NCBI RefSeq assembly: GCF_000212695.1
Contig: NC_015514.1
Span: 1,116,001-1,180,000 of the forward strand
Direction: 5' to 3'
DNA: 64,000 nucleotides
Source: Cellulomonas fimi ATCC 484
GTDB lineage: Bacteria; Actinomycetota; Actinomycetes; Actinomycetales; Cellulomonadaceae
Each line of letters begins with the position of its first letter. Positions within the stretch are counted from its first letter, which is position 1. The notes beneath the pieces were generated by a model. That model was not told where the DNA came from and did not search any database. It saw only the letters and a list, made by a program, of their open reading frames with translations. Made by a program: the position numbers and the translations under genes. Shown here piece after piece: positions 8,330-16,509 of this stretch.

Positions 8330-9124
8330 ATGGGACTTCCGGTCGTCTTCGTGCACGGGTTGCGCACGTCGCGGACCATGTGGCGCGCGCAGGTCGACGC
8401 GCTCGAGCGTGCGGGTCGCGTCGCCGTCGCGATGGACCTGCCCGGGCACGGTGAGCGCGCCGACGAACCGTTCACCCTCGACGGTGCGGTCGCGACGGTG
8501 GCCGACGCCGTGGACGGTGTCGGCGGGCGGGCGCTCGTGGTCGGCCTGTCGCTCGGCGGCTACACGGCCATCACGCACGCCGCCCGGCACCCCGAGCAGG
8601 TCGCGGGGCTGGTCGCGGCGTCGTGCTCGACGCGGCCGCTGCGTCTGCTGGTCGGCGGCTGGTCGCTCGCGGCGCGGGGGATCGTCCGGCTCCCGGACCA
8701 CGGTGCCGGGCTCAACGCGATGATGGTCCGGCGGTTCCTGCCGCCGCAGGGAGCGCAGGACGTCGGGGCGGGCGGGTTCGCGCTCCTCGTGACCGAGGAC
8801 GTGCTGCGGGAGGTCGCGCGGGCGACGCCCGTCGAGGACCTCGCCCGGCTGCGCGTGCCGGTGTGGGTCGTCAACGGCCGGTTCGACCACTTCCGCGGCG
8901 ACGAGCGGCTGTTCGTGCGCGCGTGCGCGGACGGCAGGCTCGTCGTCGTGCCCGGTGCGACGCACCTCGTCAGCCTCGTCGCGCCGGAACGGTTCACGCG
9001 CGTCGTGCTCGAGGCGCTGGACGAGCTCGACGCGATCGACGCGGGCCGACCCCCCACCCGGACCGCCGTCCCGGCGCTCCCGTCGACGGCGGCCGGAAGC
9101 CCCACGGACGAGCGCGCAGGCTGA
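8330..9124 (+). CDS. Alpha/beta-hydrolase family protein
   Basis: A 264-residue cytosolic hydrolase. FVHGLRTSR at 7-15 is the oxyanion-hole region, GLSLGG (Ser74) is the nucleophile elbow, and an Asp in VWVVNGRFDHF and His in VPGATHLVS complete a plausible triad. The substrate cannot be read from sequence. The gene stands alone between the alpha-operon terminator and minus-strand genes, with its own leaderless-type promoter. Confidence 0.85.
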   Translation: MGLPVVFVHGLRTSRTMWRAQVDALERAGRVAVAMDLPGHGERADEPFTLDGAVATVADAVDGVGGRALVVGLSLGGYTAITHAARHPEQVAGLVAASCSTRPLRLLVGGWSLAARGIVRLPDHGAGLNAMMVRRFLPPQGAQDVGAGGFALLVTEDVLREVARATPVEDLARLRVPVWVVNGRFDHFRGDERLFVRACADGRLVVVPGATHLVSLVAPERFTRVVLEALDELDAIDAGRPPTRTAVPALPSTAAGSPTDERAG

Positions 9125-9128
9125 CCGC

Positions 9129-9153
9129 GGACGACCCGCGGGGACGGTCGTCC
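9129..9153. terminator. Hairpin between convergent genes
   Basis: An 8-bp inverted repeat (9129-9136 with 9146-9153) lies between the hydrolase and the convergent gene ending at 9176, so it can serve both strands. Confidence 0.5.
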
Positions 9154-9175
9154 GACGGGAGCGACCGGCGGGGGC

Positions 9176-9841
9176 TCAGCCGCCGACGAGCTCGGCGAGG
9201 AGCGCGGTGTCCAGGCGCACCGTGCCGTCGGCGGCGCGCACGGTGACCGGGCGCAGGGCCCCGTCCGGGGCGCGGTGGTGCAGGTGCGGCGTCACGGGCA
9301 GGAGCGTCGACGGCCGCGGGCTCGTCGCCCAGTCGAGCATGCCGCGGGCCGCGGACAGCACGGTGCCGCCCGAGACGACGTGCACCGCGACCGCGGACGC
9401 GTGCGGGACGGCGACGAGCATCCCCGCGCCCTCGTCGCTGCGCCGGCCCACCGCCGCGAACAGCTGGTCGACGACCAGCACGCGGCTCGGTGCGAGCTGG
9501 TCCTGCGTCGTGAGCACGTGCATGTCGCCGCCGCCGCGGAAGCCGACGACGTGCCACTCCGGGAGGGGGAGCCGGAGAGTCCCCGCGAGCGCCTCCGGCG
9601 CGTGCACCGCCCAGCCACCACGCTCGCCGAGGTCGTGCACGGGCCGCGGCTCGCCGTCGAAGAGCAGCATCGCGCAGGCCTGGAGGTGCGGGCCAAGCGC
9701 GGGGCCGGCGTCGGCCGGCAGGATGCCGGCGGGAACGATGCCCGCGGCGACGCGCGGCAGGTCCGGCGGGCGGGGTGCCGGCGCGGCGTCGGGCGCGGGG
9801 GAGGGCTGATCGGCACGCCGCCGACGGAAGAACGAGGGCAC
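9176..9841 (-). CDS. Hypothetical protein
   Basis: A predicted 221-residue soluble protein that I do not recognise. It starts with an Arg/Pro/Ala-rich segment (FFRRRRADQPSPAPDAAPAPRPPD), then a mixed alpha/beta body with several His. There is no signal peptide or membrane segment. The GTG start is supported by TACGGT ending 6 bases upstream (leaderless arrangement) and by codon use like its neighbours. It could be a secretion-accessory or enzyme-like protein, but nothing shows this. Confidence 0.7.
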   Translation of the reverse strand: MPSFFRRRRADQPSPAPDAAPAPRPPDLPRVAAGIVPAGILPADAGPALGPHLQACAMLLFDGEPRPVHDLGERGGWAVHAPEALAGTLRLPLPEWHVVGFRGGGDMHVLTTQDQLAPSRVLVVDQLFAAVGRRSDEGAGMLVAVPHASAVAVHVVSGGTVLSAARGMLDWATSPRPSTLLPVTPHLHHRAPDGALRPVTVRAADGTVRLDTALLAELVGG

Positions 9842-9847
9842 GTCGCC

Positions 9848-9853
9848 ACCGTA
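9848..9853 (-). promoter_or_regulatory. -10 hexamer TACGGT, leaderless promoter for the gene starting at 9841
   Basis: On the minus strand the hexamer ends 6 bases before the GTG. No ribosome binding site is present. Confidence 0.55.
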
Positions 9854-9898
9854 GGCGCAGGTCAGGGGACATGTCCGGGACCGTCACCCGGACGGCCG

Positions 9899-10666
9899 TC
9901 AGGTCTGCAGGCTCCAGGCCCGCACGCCGCCGACGATGCCCGCCTGGTTGGGCACGACGACGACGTCATCGCCGAGCCGCTCGAGCACCTGCGGCGTCAC
10001 CTGCCGTGCGTTGCCGCCCCCGAGGTACAGGCGGTCCCAGTGCACGACGGGGCGCAGGCCCTCGACGACGCGACGCACGCGCCGCGACCACAGCCCGTCG
10101 CCGAGCCGGGCCCGCTCGACCTGCCCGATGTACGCGTCGTAGGTCGTGCCCCAGCGCACCGGCGCGTGCGACAGCTCGAGGTGCGGCGCGAGCGTGCCGC
10201 CGTCGAACAGCGCGGACCCGAGTCCCGTGCCGAGGGTGAGCACGAGCTCGACGCCCGTGCCGGAGACCACGCCGGCGCCGTGGACCTCGGCGTCGTTGAG
10301 CACGAGCGTCGGCACGCCGAGCCGCTCCTGCAGGGCCGCGCGGATGTCGCACCCCGCCCACGCGGTCACGAGCGCCGGGTCGACCGCGGTCCGCGGCCCG
10401 GACCGGGTGACGTAGTGCGGTGTCGCGACGACGACCCCGTGCCGGATCATCCCGGGCATCCCGACCGTCGCCCGGTCCGCGTCGGGGAGGCCCGCGGCGA
10501 TCTGCGCGATCGTGTCGACGAGCCGCGACGGCGGCAACGGGTAGGGCGTCGGCACCCGGACCGCGGGTGCATGCAGCGTGCCGGCGGCGTCGAGCACCGA
10601 CGCCTTGATCCCGCCGCCCCCGCAGTCGACGGCGAGCGTGAAGGGATGGGACGAGAGGCTCGGCAC
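9899..10666 (-). CDS. ROK-family kinase, polyphosphate-glucokinase-like
   Basis: A 255-residue sugar kinase of the ASKHA/ROK fold that would phosphorylate glucose from polyphosphate or ATP. The N-terminal phosphate loop reads VDCGGGGIKASVLD, the catalytic Asp is in VLNDAEVHGAG, and the second phosphate loop is LTLGTGLGSALF, which resembles PpgK closely. RWGTTYDAYIG matches the PpgK region after it. The phosphate loop has GGGG where PpgK usually has GGSG. Glucose use and the polyphosphate donor are inferred from family. The gene is monocistronic with a TAGCGT leaderless promoter. Confidence 0.82.
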   Translation of the reverse strand: MPSLSSHPFTLAVDCGGGGIKASVLDAAGTLHAPAVRVPTPYPLPPSRLVDTIAQIAAGLPDADRATVGMPGMIRHGVVVATPHYVTRSGPRTAVDPALVTAWAGCDIRAALQERLGVPTLVLNDAEVHGAGVVSGTGVELVLTLGTGLGSALFDGGTLAPHLELSHAPVRWGTTYDAYIGQVERARLGDGLWSRRVRRVVEGLRPVVHWDRLYLGGGNARQVTPQVLERLGDDVVVVPNQAGIVGGVRAWSLQT

Positions 10667-10672
10667 CCGTCC

Positions 10673-10678
10673 ACGCTA
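10673..10678 (-). promoter_or_regulatory. -10 hexamer TAGCGT, leaderless promoter for the ROK kinase
   Basis: It ends 6 bases before the GTG start at 10666 on the minus strand. Confidence 0.6.
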
Positions 10679-10719
10679 GCGCCGCCCGGCGCCCGACCAC
10701 GGCGGCACCACGGCGGCAC

Positions 10720-10725
10720 TACCGT
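10720..10725 (+). promoter_or_regulatory. -10 hexamer TACCGT, near-leaderless promoter for truA
   Basis: It ends 8 bases before the GTG at 10734, so the mRNA would begin within a base or two of the start codon. Confidence 0.5.
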
Positions 10726-10733
10726 GGTGGCCC

Positions 10734-11684
10734 GTGACGCAGCAGGAGACCCCGGGCGGTGCCCCGACGCACGCGGACGCGGTGCGGCTGCGCCTCGACC
10801 TCGCCTACGACGGCACGTCGTTCAGCGGCTGGGCGCGGCAGCCTGCGCTGCGGACCGTGCAGGGCGTGCTCGAGGACGCGCTCGCCACCGTGCTGCGCAC
10901 CGCCGCGCACGGCGAGCCGGCGCCGCACGTCACGGTCGCCGGCCGCACCGACGCGGGGGTGCACGCGCGGGGGCAGGTCGCGCACATGGACGTCGCGCCG
11001 CACGTGCTCGACGCGGTCCGCGGCCGGTCCGACCGCACGCCCACCGACGCCCTTGTCGCGCGGCTCGCGGGTGTGCTCCCCGCGGACGTCGTCGTGCACC
11101 GCGTCGCCGTCGCCCCGCTCGGGTTCGACGCGCGGTTCTCCGCGCTGCGGCGCCGGTACGCGTACCGCATCTGCGACGACAGCGGCGCGCGGGACCCGCT
11201 GAGCCGCGCGCACGTGCTGTGGCACCGCCGCCCGCTCGACGTCGCGGCGATGGACGCCGCCGCGCGCACCCTCGTCGGCCGGCACGACTTCGCCGCGTAC
11301 TGCAAGCCGCGTGAGGGGGCGACGACCATCCGCACGCTCGAGGAGTTCGTGTGGGAGCGGGCGTCCGGCGGTGCGGAGGCGGGGCTCGTGGTCGCCCGCG
11401 TGCAGGCGGACGCGTTCTGCCACTCGATGGTCCGGGCGCTGGTCGGCGCGAGCGTGGCGGTGGGCGAGGGTCGGCGACCGGTCGCGTGGCCCGCGCAGCT
11501 GCTCGCCGGTGGGCGGCGGGACGCGGCGGCGCACGTCGTCGCGGCGCACGGCCTGACGCTGGAGGAGGTCGGCTACCCGCCCGACGCGGAGCTCGCGGAG
11601 CGGGCGGCCCGCACGCGCGCCCGCCGTGAGGCGCACGACGTCGACCCGCGCCCGGGGACGGACGGACCGGCGGGCTGCTGCTGA
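10734..11684 (+). CDS. truA: tRNA pseudouridine(38-40) synthase
   Basis: This enzyme converts U38-U40 in the tRNA anticodon stem to pseudouridine. The protein has 316 residues. [20 protein letters not shown] opens the domain, catalytic Asp73 lies in [15 protein letters not shown], and [11 protein letters not shown] is the conserved late motif. It is a little longer than E. coli TruA because of inserts around residues 55-65 and 95-105. It is transcribed from its own promoter here instead of following rplQ. Confidence 0.95.
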   Translation: MTQQETPGGAPTHADAVRLRLDLAYDGTSFSGWARQPALRTVQGVLEDALATVLRTAAHGEPAPHVTVAGRTDAGVHARGQVAHMDVAPHVLDAVRGRSDRTPTDALVARLAGVLPADVVVHRVAVAPLGFDARFSALRRRYAYRICDDSGARDPLSRAHVLWHRRPLDVAAMDAAARTLVGRHDFAAYCKPREGATTIRTLEEFVWERASGGAEAGLVVARVQADAFCHSMVRALVGASVAVGEGRRPVAWPAQLLAGGRRDAAAHVVAAHGLTLEEVGYPPDAELAERAARTRARREAHDVDPRPGTDGPAGCC

Positions 11685-11700
11685 GCAGCACGCCCGCCGG
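11667..11700. terminator. Hairpin overlapping the truA stop codon
   Basis: A 15-bp stem with one bulged base (11667-11681 with 11685-11700, three-base loop) spans the truA TGA and lies between convergent truA and the DUF5709 gene. Confidence 0.65.
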
Positions 11701-11712
11701 TCCGTGGCCTCG

Positions 11713-12168
11713 TCAGAGGCGGTCGTCGTCCTCGGTGTAGCGCCGGTCGTCGACGTACTCCTCCTCGATGAGGTGCACGGCGGCCTCCTCGGCGCTCGCG
11801 GCCCCGCCCGAGACACCGGCGTCGACGGCGAACGTGTCCGTCGGGCCCGCCTCGACGGCGCCGTCGTCGGCGACGAGGCGTCCCGCCCGGAGCTCCTCGC
11901 GGTGCCCCTCGACGCGCGGCCGGGCCTCCCAGACCTCGGGCTCTTCCTGCGCGATGCGCTGGTCGATGGTCTCCCGGTGCTGCTCCTCCCACGGCGTCTC
12001 GCCGTAGTGGGACGACCGCGGGCGCTCGCGCTCGGGCGGGGAGTAGCCCTCGTCCAGCAGGTCGTCGACGCCACGCTCGAGCAGCGTGTCGTCGCCGGTC
12101 AGCTGGTCGGTGTCGCCCTCGCTGCCGAGCTCGGGATCTGTCCTGGTGGCGGGGGTCTCGTCGCTCAT
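11713..12168 (-). CDS. DUF5709-type acidic protein
   Basis: A 151-residue, strongly acidic protein. It includes the LLERGVDDLLDEGYSPPERERP segment and the ETIDQRIAQEEPEVWE block shared by actinobacterial DUF5709 proteins. It is probably cytosolic and partly disordered. Function is unknown. The end EEYVDDRRYTEDDDRL is typical. GAGGGT ends 6 bases before the ATG, again a leaderless layout. Confidence 0.8.
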   Translation of the reverse strand: MSDETPATRTDPELGSEGDTDQLTGDDTLLERGVDDLLDEGYSPPERERPRSSHYGETPWEEQHRETIDQRIAQEEPEVWEARPRVEGHREELRAGRLVADDGAVEAGPTDTFAVDAGVSGGAASAEEAAVHLIEEEYVDDRRYTEDDDRL

Positions 12169-12174
12169 GGCACG

Positions 12175-12180
12175 ACCCTC
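12175..12180 (-). promoter_or_regulatory. -10-like hexamer GAGGGT before the DUF5709 gene
   Basis: It ends 6 bases before the ATG at 12168. It keeps A2 and T6 but has G at position 1, so it is weaker evidence than the TANNNT cases. Confidence 0.4.
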
Positions 12181-12252
12181 GCACCGCGTCGCGCACGGCG
12201 CCAGGGGAGCGCGACGGCCAGGAATGCGGTTCGACGGGGCGCTCCGGGCGGC

Positions 12253-12258
12253 GACACT
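12253..12258 (+). promoter_or_regulatory. -10-like hexamer GACACT before the ABC-F gene
   Basis: It ends 6 bases before the ATG at 12265. No Shine-Dalgarno sequence precedes that ATG. Confidence 0.45.
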
Positions 12259-12264
12259 GTGCGC

Positions 12265-13947
12265 ATGGGTCATCTCGACATCGGCGGCGTCGGCTACGTG
12301 CTGCCGGACGGCCGCCCCCTGCTCGACGACGTGACGTTCCGGGTGGGGGAGGGGGCCCGCGTCGCGCTCGTCGGGCCCAACGGCGTCGGCAAGTCGACGC
12401 TGCTGCGCGTCGTCGCGGGCGACGAGCAGCCGCACGCGGGGTCGGTCCAGCGCAGCGGCGGGCTCGGCGTCATGCGGCAGGACGTGGGGCGGATCGACGA
12501 CGACCGCTCCGTCCGGGACCTGCTGGCCTCGCTCGCACCCCCGGCCGTGCGCGACGCGGCGGCGGAGCTCGCGGCGGCCGAGCTGGGGATCATGGAGGTC
12601 GACGACGAGCCGGCGCAGATGCGGTACGCGCAGGCGCTCGTCGACTGGGCGGACGTCGGCGGGTACGAGGCGGAGGCCGGCTGGGACCGCGTGACGGACG
12701 CGGTGCTCTCGGTGCCGTTCGAGCGTGCGCAGCACCGGGAGGTGCGGACGCTGTCGGGCGGCGAGCAGAAGCGCCTCGTCCTCGAGGCGCTGCTGCGCGG
12801 GCCGGACGAGGTGCTGCTGCTCGACGAGCCCGACAACGCGCTCGACGTCCCGACGAAGCGCTGGCTCGAGGAGCGGCTCGTCGCGTCGCCGAAGTCGGTG
12901 CTGCTCGTGAGCCACGACCGCGAGCTGCTCGCGAGGGTGGCGACGCACGTCGCGACCCTGGAGCCGACCGCGGTGGGGGCGTCGGCGTGGGTGCACGGCG
13001 GCGGGTTCGCGACGTACCACCAGGCGCGCGAGGACCGGCGCTCGCGGCTCGAGGAGCTGCTGCGGCGGTGGGAGGAGGAGCACGCCAAGCTGCGCGAGCT
13101 CGTCCTGACGCTCAAGACGAAGGCCGCCTTCAACGACGGCCTGGCGTCGCGGTACCAGGCCGCGCAGACCCGGCTGCGCAAGTTCGAGGAGGCCGGGCCG
13201 CCGATGGTCCGGGTCCGGGAGCAGTCGGTGCGGGTGCGGCTGCGGGGCGGGCGGACCGCGAAGCGCGCCGTGGTCGCCCAGGGGCTCGAGCTCACGGGGC
13301 TCATGCGGCCGTTCGACCTGGAGGTGTGGTTCGGAGAGCGGGTCGCCGTGCTCGGCTCGAACGGGTCGGGCAAGTCGCACTTCCTGCGGCTGCTGGCTGC
13401 GGGCGGCTCCGACCCCGGGCCCGAGCACGTGCCTGCGGGGGAGACCGCGGTGGCGCCCGTGCGGCACACGGGGTCGGTCGTCCTCGGCTCGCGCGTGCGC
13501 CCGGGGTGGTTCGCGCAGAACCACGCGCACCCCGAGCTGGTCGGCCGGACCCTGCTGGAGATCCTGCACCGCGGCGACGCGCACCGGGCGGGGATGGGCC
13601 GCGAGCAGGCGAGCCGCGCGCTGGACCGGTACGAGCTGGTCGAGCGGGCGGAGCAGCCGTACGAGACGCTCTCGGGCGGTCAGCAGGCGCGGCTGCAGAT
13701 CCTGCTGCTCGAGCTGGGCGGCGCGACGCTGCTGCTGCTGGACGAGCCGACGGACAACCTCGACCTGCACTCCGCCGAGGCGCTCGAGGCGGGGCTGGCC
13801 GCGTTCGAGGGCACCGTCGTGGCGGTCACGCACGACCGGTGGTTCACGCGCACGTTCGACCGCTTCCTGGTGTTCGCGGCCGACGGGTCGGTCGTCGAGA
13901 CGCCCGAGCCGGTGTGGGACGCGGCGCGGGTCGAGCGCGCGCGTTGA
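12265..13947 (+). CDS. ABC-F family ATPase
   Basis: A 560-residue protein with two ABC ATPase domains and no membrane segment, so it belongs to the ABC-F ribosome-associated class and not to transporters. Walker A motifs are GPNGVGKST and GSNGSGKSH, signatures are LSGGEQ and LSGGQQ, and Walker B motifs are LLLDEPDNALD and LLLDEPTDNLD. The charged helical linker between the domains (about 245-315) is the part that enters the ribosomal E site in ABC-F proteins. The role could be translation rescue or antibiotic protection; sequence alone cannot separate these. It is monocistronic. Confidence 0.9.
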   Translation: MGHLDIGGVGYVLPDGRPLLDDVTFRVGEGARVALVGPNGVGKSTLLRVVAGDEQPHAGSVQRSGGLGVMRQDVGRIDDDRSVRDLLASLAPPAVRDAAAELAAAELGIMEVDDEPAQMRYAQALVDWADVGGYEAEAGWDRVTDAVLSVPFERAQHREVRTLSGGEQKRLVLEALLRGPDEVLLLDEPDNALDVPTKRWLEERLVASPKSVLLVSHDRELLARVATHVATLEPTAVGASAWVHGGGFATYHQAREDRRSRLEELLRRWEEEHAKLRELVLTLKTKAAFNDGLASRYQAAQTRLRKFEEAGPPMVRVREQSVRVRLRGGRTAKRAVVAQGLELTGLMRPFDLEVWFGERVAVLGSNGSGKSHFLRLLAAGGSDPGPEHVPAGETAVAPVRHTGSVVLGSRVRPGWFAQNHAHPELVGRTLLEILHRGDAHRAGMGREQASRALDRYELVERAEQPYETLSGGQQARLQILLLELGGATLLLLDEPTDNLDLHSAEALEAGLAAFEGTVVAVTHDRWFTRTFDRFLVFAADGSVVETPEPVWDAARVERAR

Positions 13948-14066
13948 GCCGGACGGGCGACGGGCGCTCCGCCCGGGCGGAGCGCGGTCACCCGGATGCA
14001 CTACGGCCGCATGCCGCTGACCTGCGCCGCCGCGTTTCTCACCCGCCGGGAGAGGCCTGCGGGCGT

Positions 14067-14072
14067 GAGAAT
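14067..14072 (+). promoter_or_regulatory. -10-like hexamer GAGAAT before the gene at 14079
   Basis: It ends 6 bases before the ATG. The surrounding GGCGGG is not a convincing ribosome site at that spacing. Confidence 0.45.
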
Positions 14073-14078
14073 GGCGGG

Positions 14079-14498
14079 ATGTCGAACACCACCGCCCCGT
14101 GGGTCCACCGATCCGCGCGTGTCGACGACGCCGCGGCCCTGAGCACGCTCGCCGAGTGGCTCTCCCACGTGCAGCTCGCGAGCACCACCGACCAGGAGGA
14201 GCTCGAGCGGTGCTCGGCCGCGCTCGAGCGCATCGCGCTCGCGTCGGGCGTGCTCATGCGCCAGCTCGGCGACCTGTCGCTGGACCGGTGCGACTTCACG
14301 GACCACCTGCTGGCCGACGAGCGGCACCGCGTCGCCGAGGCGCAGCGTGCGGCGTTCCAGGACGCGCTGGGCTCGCTCGTGGAGCGGGCGCGGCAGCGGC
14401 GCGGGCGGCACGCCAACGTGGTGCCCGTGCAGGACCTGCTGCCGCTGCTGCCGGCGCGGCTGCGCGAGCCGGCCCCGGCGTCGCCCGCGGCCGTCTGA
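14079..14498 (+). CDS. Hypothetical helical protein
   Basis: A 139-residue soluble protein, predicted to be mostly helical, that I do not recognise. It contains two Cys (in ERCSAALERI and LDRCDFTDH), Arg-rich RARQRRGRHA and a Pro/Ala-rich end. Codon pattern and the upstream GAGAAT hexamer support a real gene. There are no catalytic motifs and no operon partner. Confidence 0.65.
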   Translation: MSNTTAPWVHRSARVDDAAALSTLAEWLSHVQLASTTDQEELERCSAALERIALASGVLMRQLGDLSLDRCDFTDHLLADERHRVAEAQRAAFQDALGSLVERARQRRGRHANVVPVQDLLPLLPARLREPAPASPAAV

Positions 14499-14583
14499 CG
14501 GGACCTCCGCTCCGCGCCCCGGTGCGACGGGTGCCTCCGTCGCGGCGTCGCGGGCGGTCGGCCGAGGACGGGCGTCACCGGGG

Positions 14584-15186
14584 TCAGCCGACGACGAGCG
14601 ACACGGCGAGCCCTGCCATGACGAGCGCGACGCCGACGTCGAGCACCTGCCACGCGCGCGGCCGGGCGAACAGCGGGCGCAGCCGCGCGGCGCCGAACCC
14701 GAGCGTCGTGAACCAGGTGATCGACGCGACCACGGCGCCCGCACCGAACGCCCACCCGCCCGCGGCCGGGTGCTGCTGCGCGAGGCCGCCCAGCAGGACC
14801 ACGGTGTCGAGGTAGACGTGCGGGTTGAGGAACGTCAGGGCGAGGCACGTGAGGACGACGGCGGAGCGCCGGGCCGGGCCGTCGGCCGCGGGGTCGAGGT
14901 GCTCGGGACGCAGCGCGCGCCGGGCGGCACCGACCGCCAGCACGGCGAGGAACGCCGCGCCGGCCCAGCGGACGACCTGCAGGACGACGGGCCGGTCGGC
15001 GACGAGCGAGCCGAGCCCGGCGACGCCGACCGAGACGAGCAGCGCGTCCGCCCCGGCGCACACGAGGACGACCGGCAGCACGTGCTCGCGCCGCAGCCCC
15101 TGGCGCAGGACGAAGGCGTTCTGCGCGCCGATGGCGACGATGAGCGAGAGGCCGGTGAGGAAGCCTGCGAGGGTGGCGGGAAGCAC
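14584..15186 (-). CDS. LysE/ArgO-family basic amino acid exporter
   Basis: A 200-residue inner-membrane protein with about six hydrophobic helices. IVAIGAQNAFVLRQGL near the start and LTFLNPHVYLDTVVLLG match LysE/ArgO family hallmarks (the GAQNAF and NPH.YLDT blocks). Members export L-lysine and/or L-arginine when these build up. It is divergent from a LysG/ArgP-type regulator with 69 bases between starts, which is the classical regulated pair. Whether Lys or Arg is the main substrate is not readable. Confidence 0.9.
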   Translation of the reverse strand: MLPATLAGFLTGLSLIVAIGAQNAFVLRQGLRREHVLPVVLVCAGADALLVSVGVAGLGSLVADRPVVLQVVRWAGAAFLAVLAVGAARRALRPEHLDPAADGPARRSAVVLTCLALTFLNPHVYLDTVVLLGGLAQQHPAAGGWAFGAGAVVASITWFTTLGFGAARLRPLFARPRAWQVLDVGVALVMAGLAVSLVVG

Positions 15187-15192
15187 GCCACG

Positions 15193-15198
15193 ACGCTA
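15193..15198 (-). promoter_or_regulatory. -10 hexamer TAGCGT, leaderless promoter for the exporter
   Basis: It ends 6 bases before the GTG start at 15186 on the minus strand. Confidence 0.55.
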
Positions 15199-15212
15199 GG
15201 TACGGATGCCCC

Positions 15213-15256
15213 TGAAGACCAGTTCATGTTTCTGGTGAAGCATTAGCATCGCTTCA
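15213..15256. promoter_or_regulatory. Candidate LysG/ArgP operator region
   Basis: Four alternating half sites occur: TGAA at 15213 and 15236, TTCA at 15223 and 15253. The last pair forms a TGAAGC-N9-GCTTCA palindrome (15236-15256) whose right arm overlaps the regulator's start codon. LysR-type regulators bind such dyads. The placement fits control of the exporter and autoregulation. Confidence 0.5.
15244..15249 (+). promoter_or_regulatory. -10 hexamer TAGCAT, leaderless promoter for the LysR-type regulator
   Basis: It lies inside the palindrome 15236-15256 and ends 6 bases before the ATG at 15256, so regulator binding would block its own transcription. Confidence 0.55.
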
Positions 15257-16158
15257 TGTCCATCGACTCCGAGCAGCTGCGGACGCTCGCGGCCGTCGTC
15301 GCCGAGGGGTCGTTCGACGCCGCGGCTCAGGCGCTCCACCTCACGCCCTCCGCGGTGAGCCAGCGGATCAAGGCCCTCGAGCAGCAGGTCGGGGGCGTCG
15401 TCGTGCGGCGGACCCGCCCCTGCCTGCCGACGCCCGCCGGAGAGGTGCTCGTGCGGCTCGCTGGTCAGGTCGACCTGCTCACGCGCGACGCGCTCGTCGA
15501 GCTGGGTGCCGACGCCGGCACCGACGCGTCACCCGACGTGCTCGGGCGCCGCCGGATCGCGGTGGCCGTCAACGCCGACTCGCTCTCGACCTGGTTCCCG
15601 GCGGCGCTCGCGGACCTGCCGGCCGACCTGCTGCTCGACCTGCGCCGCGAGGACCAGGACCTGTCCGCGACGCTCCTGCGGGACGGGACCGTGGCGGCCG
15701 CGGTCACCGCGGAGCAACGCGCCGTGCAGGGCTGCCGCGTCCGGCCGCTCGGGGCGATGCGGTACGTCGCGGTCGCCGCGCCGCACGCGCGCTCGCGCTG
15801 GTTCCCGGCGGGGCTGGACACCGGGTCGGCCGCCCGCGCGCCGGCGCTCGCGTTCAACCGCGCGGACGGGCTGCAGCACGCGTTCGTGCGGCAGGTGCTG
15901 GGGGACGCCCCGCCCCTGCCCGTGCACTACGCGCCCGAGCAGGGGGCGTTCGTCGCGCTCGTGCAGGCGGGGCTCGGGTGGGGGATGGTGCCCGAGCAGG
16001 CGGCCGCCGGGCCGCTCGCGGACGGCACGCTCGTCGAGCTCGAGCCGGGCCGGTGGCTCGACGTGCCGCTGTTCTGGCAGCACTGGTCGCTGCGCACACC
16101 GACGTTGGACGACCTCACCGCTCGCGTGGTGGCCGCGGCGCGCGTGCTGCACCGCTGA
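15256..16158 (+). CDS. LysR-family regulator, LysG/ArgP type
   Basis: A 300-residue protein. The N-terminal winged helix reads LRTLAAVVAEGSFDAAAQALHLTPSAVSQRIKALEQQVG, and a periplasmic-binding-like effector domain follows. The divergent LysE-type exporter identifies it as the LysG/ArgP subgroup, which activates export when basic amino acids are abundant. The start is fixed by TAGCAT 6 bases upstream. No nearby gene is co-transcribed. Confidence 0.9.
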   Translation: MSIDSEQLRTLAAVVAEGSFDAAAQALHLTPSAVSQRIKALEQQVGGVVVRRTRPCLPTPAGEVLVRLAGQVDLLTRDALVELGADAGTDASPDVLGRRRIAVAVNADSLSTWFPAALADLPADLLLDLRREDQDLSATLLRDGTVAAAVTAEQRAVQGCRVRPLGAMRYVAVAAPHARSRWFPAGLDTGSAARAPALAFNRADGLQHAFVRQVLGDAPPLPVHYAPEQGAFVALVQAGLGWGMVPEQAAAGPLADGTLVELEPGRWLDVPLFWQHWSLRTPTLDDLTARVVAAARVLHR

Positions 16159-16310
16159 CGCCGTGCGGGACGCGGCCGACGACGCCGGCCTCGGGGCGGT
16201 CGGCGGCGCCGGTCGCGGGGCGGTCGGCGGCGTTCCGCGGCCCTTCGCGGGTGCGCGATGGAGGTGCACGGACGCCCCGCCGCAGGCCCGGGCCTCGCGG
16301 GGGTGCCGTT
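16159..16310. other. Spacer after the LysR-type gene, with a 17-bp direct repeat
   Basis: No gene is seen. A 17-bp direct repeat (16192-16208 and 16216-16232, starting CGGGGCGGTCGG) lies 24 bases apart. It could form competing hairpins and act as the terminator region of the upstream gene. Confidence 0.4.
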
Positions 16311-16340
16311 TTGACCGTCGCTCCGCAGCGCCGGTAGTCT
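16311..16340 (+). promoter_or_regulatory. Strong housekeeping promoter of rplM-rpsI
   Basis: TTGACC (16311-16316) and TAGTCT (16335-16340) are 18 bases apart, the clearest sigma-A type promoter in this part of the window. The untranslated leader would be about 160 bases, long enough for r-protein feedback control. Confidence 0.75.
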
Positions 16341-16509
16341 TGTGCGTTGTTGTGCGTCCCCTGTCGCGCGCCCGGACTTCTCACCTGAGCGCTGCGGTGG
16401 CGTCCCGGTGCGGTTCCCACTCGCCGGAGGGATGCTCCGACAGCCCTCCACGGCGCCGCTCGCGCGACGACCGTGACATGCAGACACAACGAACGAAGGC
16501 TTACGACCC

